This document shows positions 6,836 through 13,755 of a stretch of 15,093 nucleotides of DNA, piece by piece (position 1 is the stretch's first letter; every line of letters starts with the position of its first letter). Source of the stretch: CAYQPF01 sp964419225 (GTDB taxonomy: Bacteria; Cloacimonadota; Cloacimonadia; Cloacimonadales; CAYQPF01); assembly GCA_964419225.1 (NCBI GenBank), contig CAYQPF010000122.1:1-15093 (forward strand), in the 5' to 3' direction. The notes under the pieces were generated by a model. The model was not told where the DNA came from. It did not search any database and was given only the letters and a program-made list of their open reading frames with translations. The position numbers and the translations under genes were made by a program.

Positions 6836-9639
6836 ATGAAGAGGATATTGTTTTTATTGCTGCTGTTAGCTGTGAGTGTGTTTATATATGGTCAATCATC
6901 CTGGGAAGAGTCTCGGGTTTTAGCAGAAACTAAAGTTGATTATATATCATCTGATCTGGTAATAGGTGATTATACTTATATCACATATTCTGAGTATCCT
7001 GATACAACATATCTTTTAAGAGTTAAAAAGATCAGTGCCGAGGGTGAACAAATGTGGAATAATGTTGGCATTTCCAACTCAAATGTCCCTTATATGGGTG
7101 GTCAGATTTATTCTTATTCATTTAATAATCAGTTATTGGTATTATATTCATCGCATAATTCAACTAAAATTTGGGGACAATTATTCAATCAGGACGGTAA
7201 TCCTTTGTGGGGACAAAATTCTCTGCTCCTGGCTGAGGGACAATTATATGATAGAGATGTGATCAAATCATTTCTGACAGATACAACAATAGAAATTCCT
7301 TTTATAGAATCAGGAAACCAGTATTTATTAAGAACCAGGACTTTTACTAATGGTGGTACATTATTGGCTGAAAAAGCATTTACAATACCCAATTTCATCG
7401 ATACAAGTAAGATCAGTATGGTCAAAGTTAATACAGGAGAGTACTTTTTTGCAGGAGTTGGCTTAGACACAAGTTTTGTAAAAGTTCTCAAGTTGGGTAA
7501 TCAATTAAATGTCATCAATGAGATTATTCTTTATGATTCCTTAGCCTTTTGGAGTTTGAGAACATTGCAGATGATTTCAGAAAATTTGTATGTTGAGGTT
7601 ACGGGAAGGGATTTGTCTGACAATACAGTAGTTAATCATACAGTAACAAAATTGAATTTAGATTTGAGTATTATTAATGTATATGTTTATTCTTACAATT
7701 ATCCCACTAATAGCACTTTTTATATTAAAGAAGATTCAACAGGACATTATCTGATTGATCTTAACAAATTATTAGGTAGAATGATTGTTAAAAAAATTGA
7801 TTTGAATGGCAATTTAGCTTGGGAAAACACAGAAGTTAATTTTCCTGAATACTTCTATGAACCTAATCAAGAATTCTATTTGCTTGATGTAACTCTTGCT
7901 AACGAATCTCAATTAGCAATTTTGTACTGGGAAGCTACAAGCAGCGGTAAAACCATGAGTATTCTTACATATTCTTCAGAGGGAGAAATTATCAACAATT
8001 GTCCTCTGGAATCTTATGTTAATACTTATTGGGATATAGACGTAAGGTATGGCCAAATTCACTGGTTTAATGAAAAGTGCTTGATTACATTTAACTTTAC
8101 ATGTCAGTATTTCCCATATGGCGAGCAAATTGATTTGCTTTATTGTGGAGTTTATAACAATTCGATTAATACTTATAGTGGTCGAAAGCTTTTTAATGAG
8201 CAAGAATTGAGGTCTTTTTACAACTGCGATTCTTACAAAAACGGAGACAGTATAATTGTAGTGGGTAGTTCCGATCTGAGCAGTATAAGCATGTATCAAT
8301 ACAACATTGAAGGAGAATTACTCGATAATATTCCGATTGTTGAGTTAATAGATACCCAATTAAATTGTTTTTACAAATATTCCCGTTTGTACGGGCAATA
8401 TCTTTTGGTGGTTTGGGAAAAAGCAATGATGATGGGTGTTGAGGGTTATGCAAATCTGATCGATATCAATACAGGAGAAAAGCTATGGGGTGAATTTGAT
8501 ATTAAAATATCTGATGAAACAGATTATATCCAAAGCATAAGCAGTTTTACCAGAGATAGTAAGTACTTTATTTTATGGAGTAGTTTAGCAAATTTGAAAG
8601 GTCAGTGTATTCAAAATGGAGAAATACAATGGGAAAATGGGGGTCGAGTTCTTTTAACATTAAATAACATTGAATTAGCAGAATGTGTTGATGATTTTAT
8701 TATCTTTCGTAATCTGGCTTCATCCAGCAGTAGTCTCATTCAAATATATGCCCTTCGGGTAAATGACCAAAGCGAGAATATGCCGGGCTGGAGTAATTAT
8801 GGGAATTATCTAACCAATTCTTACGATAGTTTTGAGTCTTCCAAATTTATGAAATTGCATAATAATTTACTTGTTTGTCAAAAAAATAAATACTTGGTTA
8901 TGAATCGTGAAGGTATAGTGTTAATGAACTTTAGTGGTATTTTTGGAGATGATTACGAACTAACAACCTTGAAGTATGCTATTTGTGATGGATCTTTTTT
9001 GATTGTTTTTGGAAGTGATTCAAGTCAAAGTAAGATCATTTGTTTTGATTTAAGTCTTCCGACTAATCGGGTAATATGGTCAGAAGCGATTAATGCTATT
9101 TACATTGGTAAGGGTTATTTGGATTATTACTCAAGTCAACTAGTTTTAGTCTATGATTATAGTGGGGCAAATTCCCGCAGAGTAGGGTGGTGTTCTTTCT
9201 CCCTTGCTGGAGAGATTACTGCTGAGGGTTCTTCTCCGATCAATTGTCCTCCTGGTCATAGAATTAAAAATGCATCTGTGTTTAAAACGGATTATGGGTT
9301 TTTCTACTTATACGAAATTAATGATTATGCTAATATTGAATCTAGTCTGTTTTTGCATAAAGTCATGTTTGACAATTTAGATGTTCAGAATCACATAATA
9401 AATCAGGCAAAAAATGTCTTTTTAGAACAGAATTCACCGAATCCCTTTAATCCGGAAACAGTGATTTCCTTCAATCTTCCGGTCANNNNNNNNNNNNNNN
9501 NNNNNNNNNNNNNNNNNNNNNNNNNNNNNNNNNNNNNNNNNNNNNNNNNNNNNNNNNNNNNNNNNNNNNNNNNNNNNNNNNNNNNAGACTGGAGGCTGCC
9601 GGGAAGGTATTAACCCGGAAGATGCTGCTGTTGAAATGA
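6836..9639 (+). CDS. Secreted propeller-like protein with T9SS type A sorting domain (first copy, interrupted by assembly gap)
   Basis: ATG 6836 is preferred over the in-frame TTG at 6824 because GAGGTG lies five bases upstream and the signal peptide MKRILFLLLLLAVSVFIYG then starts cleanly; cleavage before Q20 is likely. The body is beta-rich with recurring motifs such as KKISAEGEQMWNNVG, QDGNPLWGQNSLLLAEG, KKIDLNGNLAWENTEV and INTGEKLWGEFDI, spaced like blades of a beta-propeller (inference). The C terminus begins a type A sorting domain (NSPNPFNPETVISFNLPV), runs into 100 N at 9486-9585, and resumes as RLEAAGKVLTRKMLLLK with stop TGA 9637-9639. The placeholder has the wrong length: read literally, the frame breaks and stops at 9613. 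By comparison with the next gene the real gap is 149 bases, giving a protein of 950 residues. The T9SS domain implies export across the outer membrane and release or surface attachment. Ligand or enzymatic role is unknown; no catalytic motif was seen. Confidence 0.85.
9431..9485 (+). repeat. Sorting-domain repeat, left part, copy 1
   Basis: These 55 bases, encoding NSPNPFNPETVISFNLPV, are identical base for base to 12412-12466 in the next gene. The identity starts sharply at 9431 and runs into the N gap. Confidence 0.95.
9486..9585. other. Assembly gap of exactly 100 N
   Basis: One hundred N at 9486-9585 look like a fixed-size scaffolding placeholder. The corresponding stretch in the downstream paralogue, between the same flanking bases, is 149 bases (12467-12615). 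Inserting 149 instead of 100 restores one continuous frame across the gene. Confidence 0.95.
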
Positions 9640-9760
9640 GTATTGTATGCAGCAGATGGTTCAGGTAGCATTTGCAGGTGCTGTTAAAGAGTATTTCTGT
9701 AAAAATATGAGGTGAACTAAAAAAGGGACTTATATCGAGCCCTGGTTAGTTTTATAAGAT
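9586..9760 (+). repeat. Sorting-domain repeat, right part, plus related 3' flank, copy 1
   Basis: Bases 9586-9640 are identical to 12616-12670, covering the last 17 codons and the stop. Similarity continues past the stop: of the next 31 bases (9641-9671 against 12671-12701) 28 match, and a weaker match recurs near AATATGA...GAACT...AGGGACT (about 9704-9735 against 12739-12765). Apart from this repeat, 9640-9792 holds only the ribosome binding site of the next gene; AGGG...CCCT near 9727-9744 forms just four pairs and is not a convincing terminator, so the two genes may be cotranscribed. Confidence 0.8.
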
Positions 9761-9792
9761 GAAGAAAAGATGGGAATATGAAGAGGTGTGGT

Positions 9793-12669
9793 ATGAAGAA
9801 GATTTTGTTATTATTTCTGCTGATGGCTGTCGGCACGATTATATATGGGCAGACTCCTTGGGAAGAGCCACGTTTAATTGCTGAGACAAGATGTTCAACC
9901 TTGAAATCCGGGTTTGTGATGGGTGAATATTGCTATGAAGTATATTGTGAAAAATCCGATTCCAGTCAGTACATCAAAATACAAAAAATAGATTCTGAAG
10001 GCAATAAATATTGGGGTGATAGCGGGCTGCAGATTACTATTTTAGCACAGGGACATTTGAAAGTCCAATGCTATCCTTTTAATAACAGTATTTTAGTCAT
10101 ATATGAAACATTTCCTTACAATATCTGGGGCCAATCAGTTAGTACTGAAGGGCAGATGTTGTGGGGTGATAATCCGTTATTGCTAACCGAAGGCAGATTT
10201 CAATCTGGAGACAATAGTGCTCATGGTAACAATAATACATATTGCATGATCGAAGGAAATAGTTTTGAAATACCTTACATAGATCCAGCACAACCCACAA
10301 TATTTACGGTTAAGTCTTTTGACCAGAATGGAAATAATACCGGAGAAAAATCGGCAGAATATAGTCAATCATGTTTTATAGAAAGCAATTGGATGAAAAT
10401 GGAGAATGCTGAATATTATCTGAGTGGAATAAGAAGTGATGGGCAGTATATCAAGGTAGTAAAATTTGATAACCAGTTAAATATCCTAAGCGAAGCAGAC
10501 GTTTTTGATACCCTGACCTGGATTGGGAACATTTCTACAAAACTGCTTTCCGATGGAATTGTATTTAGTTGTCTATCTGCATCTGAAAATCATGAAATTT
10601 TCAGGAATGCAGTAAAACTTGATTTTTCTTTAACACCTGTCTGGAGTAACAGTATAACATTCAATAATTCTCTATACCCCAGGGCTTCAACATATACGGA
10701 TTCAACAGGGCTTTATTATTTTCTGGCAAAAGCGGAAACAAACCAGTTATTTTTAACTAAAACTGATTTAAACGGGAATCTTAGTTGGGATTCTGAGGTT
10801 CTCTTCTCACAGGGTGAATATGAATTAAATTATTTCAAAATAGAGGATGTTAAAACCAATAATGAGGGGTCACTAATGATTCTGTGCTATATAGAATCAT
10901 TAAATAATAGCAGTGACATACATATAATAACTTATTCTTCCGAAGGAGATCTGGAAACAGATTTACAGTTAGAACCGTTGTTTCATAATGTTGTGAATAT
11001 GTACCAAATGGCAACATTATATCCAATCAATAATAAAACCTTGGTATTTGTGGATTTAATTGAGAGATATATCTTACCTGGTGATATTGTTGAAGAATCC
11101 TATTTGGGAGTTTATAATGATGATTTGCATACATACGAGCAGAAAACCAAGTTCAATTCTTCGCCTGATAAAGCTTTAGTAACATATGATGCATATGTTT
11201 TTGATGACAATATATTGCTTTTGGGAAGTTCTGATTTTTACAGCATCAATTTTTATAAGATGAGTTTAGAAGGGGAAATGATTCAGAATATTAAGTTGGA
11301 CAGCAGTGAAATTAATCAAACAAATTTAGTTTACAAATATTCCTATCAGAATGATGATAAAATTCTCATTGTCAAAGAACTAGTTTCTCTGGATGGATGT
11401 TCATATTTTGTGAATCTTTTGGATTGTAATACTGGAGAAGAACTCTGGGGTGAGAATTGGGTTTTGTTATATGAGAGTAATTACCAAATAATGAACATTA
11501 GTGCTTATTATAAAGATGATAAGTATTACATTTTTTGGGCTGTAAATAATGGTGCCAGATTATATGGCCAGTGTTTTCAAAATGGTTTAAAATATTGGGA
11601 CGAGCTGGGTAAGATTCTCGTATATGGCTCAAATGTGGAATTGATTGGAACGAAGGAGGATTTTATACTTTTCCGTGCTGATGTAGAAGGGTATGTAAAT
11701 CCAGGTGTTTATGTATTAAGAGTTGATGAACAGGGAGATAATCTTGCAGGTTGGCCGTTTAATGGCAAATTTATTACGACAAGTGATCCTGCTTCAAACC
11801 ATTTGCAATTTGCCAACCACAGTCAGGGTCTTTTGATATGTACAAATAATCATTATTACCTGGTTAATTCTGAGGGGGTTATTTCTCAAAATCATTCTCT
11901 GGATTTAGGTAATAATTCTGGGATATCGATAATTTTCTCCCTTATCGTAAGGGAAAACCTGGCATATATTTTAGGCAAATCAGGAAGTATGGTTAGAACT
12001 GCGTGTATAGATTTAAACCAACCGGATGATTCAGTTGTTTGGCTGAATGAAGTTGTTCTGGAAAACTTTAATGAAGGCACTTTATTATTTACAAATGGGA
12101 CATTCGTTGTAACATTTAAAAGAGAATTTTATCAAATTGTAACTTATTATCTTTCTGAAAATGGGGAGTTGTTAGGTGATGGACCGTTTAGCATTTATAC
12201 TGTTCCGCTTTTAGTCTTTGTTTTAGTGCCAGTACAAACATTGGTAAATAATAGTGATGCAGCGTGGTATCTATATAGAAATGATTCAATTCCTGCAATG
12301 GGTTTTTATGAATTGAATGGTAGTCAAATGTACCTCAATAAAGTGGATTTCAGTATGTTGGGAAATCAAGTACATGAAGTTGAACTTTCTTCTGAAATTG
12401 CATTGTATCCCAATTCACCGAATCCCTTTAATCCGGAAACAGTGATTTCCTTCAATCTTCCGGTCAAGACGAAAATCAGTTTGCAGATCTATAATATAAA
12501 GGGGCAGAGAGTGAAGACCTTGACAGATGCCGAACTGGAAGCAGGTCAGCATAAGATTGTCTGGAATGGTAAGGATGAGGCAAGAAAAGCTGCAGCGTCC
12601 GGAGTATATTTTTACAGACTGGAGGCTGCCGGGAAGGTATTAACCCGGAAGATGCTGCTGTTGAAATGA
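9793..12669 (+). CDS. Secreted propeller-like protein with T9SS type A sorting domain (second copy)
   Basis: The protein has 958 residues. ATG 9793 is preferred over ATG 9778 because GAGGTGTGGT directly precedes it, exactly as before the paralogue at 6836, and the signal peptide MKKILLLFLLMAVGTIIYG then aligns; cleavage before Q20 is likely. The body has the same 'G-x-x-x-W-G' motifs: QKIDSEGNKYWGDSG, STEGQMLWGDNPLLLTEG, TKTDLNGNLSWDSEV, NTGEELWGENWVLL and FQNGLKYWDELGKILV. A propeller fold is inferred from these. Residues about 871-958 form the T9SS type A sorting domain with FlgD-Ig-like fold: LYPNSPNPFNPET, the ISLQIYNIKGQRVKTL strand pair, GQHKIVWNGKDE, GVYFYRLEAAGK and a final KMLLLK. 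The family is exported through the outer membrane by the T9SS, with the domain usually removed on export. It is a tandem duplicate of the preceding gene; the bodies are diverged while the sorting domain is not. The specific function is unknown. Confidence 0.9.
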   Translation: MKKILLLFLLMAVGTIIYGQTPWEEPRLIAETRCSTLKSGFVMGEYCYEVYCEKSDSSQYIKIQKIDSEGNKYWGDSGLQITILAQGHLKVQCYPFNNSILVIYETFPYNIWGQSVSTEGQMLWGDNPLLLTEGRFQSGDNSAHGNNNTYCMIEGNSFEIPYIDPAQPTIFTVKSFDQNGNNTGEKSAEYSQSCFIESNWMKMENAEYYLSGIRSDGQYIKVVKFDNQLNILSEADVFDTLTWIGNISTKLLSDGIVFSCLSASENHEIFRNAVKLDFSLTPVWSNSITFNNSLYPRASTYTDSTGLYYFLAKAETNQLFLTKTDLNGNLSWDSEVLFSQGEYELNYFKIEDVKTNNEGSLMILCYIESLNNSSDIHIITYSSEGDLETDLQLEPLFHNVVNMYQMATLYPINNKTLVFVDLIERYILPGDIVEESYLGVYNDDLHTYEQKTKFNSSPDKALVTYDAYVFDDNILLLGSSDFYSINFYKMSLEGEMIQNIKLDSSEINQTNLVYKYSYQNDDKILIVKELVSLDGCSYFVNLLDCNTGEELWGENWVLLYESNYQIMNISAYYKDDKYYIFWAVNNGARLYGQCFQNGLKYWDELGKILVYGSNVELIGTKEDFILFRADVEGYVNPGVYVLRVDEQGDNLAGWPFNGKFITTSDPASNHLQFANHSQGLLICTNNHYYLVNSEGVISQNHSLDLGNNSGISIIFSLIVRENLAYILGKSGSMVRTACIDLNQPDDSVVWLNEVVLENFNEGTLLFTNGTFVVTFKREFYQIVTYYLSENGELLGDGPFSIYTVPLLVFVLVPVQTLVNNSDAAWYLYRNDSIPAMGFYELNGSQMYLNKVDFSMLGNQVHEVELSSEIALYPNSPNPFNPETVISFNLPVKTKISLQIYNIKGQRVKTLTDAELEAGQHKIVWNGKDEARKAAASGVYFYRLEAAGKVLTRKMLLLK
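12412..12466 (+). repeat. Sorting-domain repeat, left part, copy 2
   Basis: Identical over all 55 bases to 9431-9485. It encodes the start of the sorting domain, and bases upstream of 12412 no longer match. Confidence 0.95.
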
Positions 12670-12780
12670 GCATTGTATGCAGCATATGATTCAGGTAGCA
12701 TGCCAAAGGAGCTTGATGCTTTTGTGTCCTCTAGTAATATGATACGAACTTAAAATAGGGACTAGTGTTGAGTCAAGTGT
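12616..12780 (+). repeat. Sorting-domain repeat, right part, plus related 3' flank, copy 2
   Basis: Bases 12616-12670 are identical to 9586-9640. The related 3' flank then fades out by about 12780. No hairpin terminator follows the gene before 12814. Confidence 0.8.
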
Positions 12781-12813
12781 AAGCTGTCGGAAGGAATATT
12801 GATCAACAGAGAC

Positions 12814-12875
12814 ATGACATACCTCCCCCGCTACGCGGGTACTCCTCTCTAGAGGAGAATTGAGTCGTAGGTCAT
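12814..12875. repeat. Palindromic element with two hairpins closed by an outer stem (REP/MITE-like)
   Basis: Three nested pairings are visible. CCCGC 12827-12831 pairs with GCGGG 12835-12839 over a 3-base loop. CTCCTCT 12842-12848 pairs with AGAGGAG 12851-12857 over 2 bases. The outer arms ATGACATAC 12814-12822 and GTAGGTCAT 12867-12875 pair at eight of nine positions. The whole can fold as a three-way junction in either strand. It has no coding potential. It may be a dispersed palindromic repeat, or it may act as a terminator for the gene ending at 12669, although a T run is missing. It lies 14 bases outside the inferred insertion-sequence end. Confidence 0.55.
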
Positions 12876-12889
12876 TTATACATTTATGC

Positions 12890-12940
12890 TGTCAATGGTA
12901 TTTTAAATTATACCAGTTTTGGAACTTTAAATTGTACCAC
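12890..12940. repeat. Inferred IS21 terminal region with direct repeats
   Basis: TTTAAATTATACCAG (12902-12916) and TTTAAATTGTACCAC (12926-12940) are direct repeats 24 bases apart, matching at 13 of 15 positions. With the TGTCAATGGTA start at 12890 they have the layout of IS21 ends, where IstA binds multiple repeats. The exact outer base is inferred. Confidence 0.6.
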
Positions 12941-12957
12941 TTTCTCTTCCTTTTATC

Positions 12958-13001
12958 TTTTTTGGGGGGCTCTGGAGCTTGCGGAAGAGCCCCCCAAAAA
13001 A
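12958..13001. terminator. Strong bidirectional terminator after istB
   Basis: Bases 12958-12973 (six T, six G, CTCT) pair perfectly with 12986-13001 (AGAG, six C, six A): a 16-pair stem with a 12-base loop. The T and A tracts make it work on both strands. On the minus strand it begins one base after the istB stop at 13003-13005; on the plus strand it would stop read-through from the propeller genes into the insertion sequence. Confidence 0.85.
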
Positions 13002-13002
13002 A

Positions 13003-13755
13003 TTACTCGCTCATTTTACCCATACTCTCCAACTTATCTTTAAGTCGATAACTGTCTCCCTTCATCACTATTACCGATGAATGATGTAAAAGTCTGTCTA
13101 ACACTGCCATTGCTACTGACTCATCTCCAAAATATGATCCCCATTGCGATGGTATCTTATTGGAGGTTATTATTAAAGATCTGTATTCATAACACTCATT
13201 AATGAACTGGAAAAACAAGTGAGTATATTTTCTATCTACAGGAAGATAACCAAGTTCATCAAGTACGATTAAGTCATAACTCAGCAGTTCTTTCAACCAT
13301 TGTTTATAACTCTGATTTACATCCCTTAAAATCATTTCTTCCACAAAATCAGGCATGCTATAAAATCGTACCCGATATCCCTTGTATAATGCCTCTGTAG
13401 CTGTTGCTATGGCTAAATGAGTCTTGCCAACTCCAGGAGCTCCCAACAACAATAAGTTATGTCTGTTATCTATCCAATCAAAACATAGCCATTCTTTTAC
13501 CTGCCTCTTGGTTATTGAGGTCTGCCATTTGAAATCAAAACCCTCTACCGATCTTTCACACGGAAGATGTGCGTTTCTTAAATACTTCTTCAACTTCGTC
13601 CTGTTACGACCAAATAACTCTGCATTGATCAACTCTCTTAAAAACTCAACATATCCATCTTCATTCTCTTTACTCTTCCTTAAACACCCTTCTAAGGCAT
13701 TTGAACTATGATATAACCGGATTATACGAAGATCTTCTTTTAACTGGCTGATCAT
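13003..13755 (-). CDS. istB: IS21-family helper ATPase IstB
   Basis: The protein has 250 residues, a normal IstB length. It is an AAA+ ATPase related to DnaA and DnaC that loads on target DNA and recruits and activates the IstA transposase. Visible motifs are Walker A GAPGVGKT at 105-112, Walker B DLIVLDE at 161-167, sensor 1 LIITSNK at 194-200, and a DRLLHHS arginine-finger region with R221. The N-terminal helices (residues 1-100) correspond to the IstB N-terminal domain. The start ATG at 13755-13753 overlaps the istA stop as ATGA, so translation is probably coupled. All key residues are present, so it looks functional. Confidence 0.95.
   Translation of the reverse strand: MISQLKEDLRIIRLYHSSNALEGCLRKSKENEDGYVEFLRELINAELFGRNRTKLKKYLRNAHLPCERSVEGFDFKWQTSITKRQVKEWLCFDWIDNRHNLLLLGAPGVGKTHLAIATATEALYKGYRVRFYSMPDFVEEMILRDVNQSYKQWLKELLSYDLIVLDELGYLPVDRKYTHLFFQFINECYEYRSLIITSNKIPSQWGSYFGDESVAMAVLDRLLHHSSVIVMKGDSYRLKDKLESMGKMSE

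Noticed and set aside
9483..9671. Minus-strand open frame across the N gap
   Set aside because: More than half of it is placeholder N, and the plus strand is clearly coding here.
9727..9744. Terminator between the two propeller genes
   Set aside because: Only four consecutive pairs (AGGG/CCCT) can form and no solid T run follows.
9778..9792. ATG at 9778 as start of the second propeller gene
   Set aside because: The conserved GAGGTGTGGT leader in front of ATG 9793 is the same as in the first copy, so 9793 is the better start.
12826..12857. CRISPR-like short repeats at the two hairpins
   Set aside because: There are only two different hairpins, no regular spacers and no cas genes.
12860..13051. 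Plus-strand open frame of 63 codons over the IS end and terminator
   Set aside because: It runs through the terminal repeats and the terminator hairpin and reads into the istB antisense strand; no ribosome binding site.
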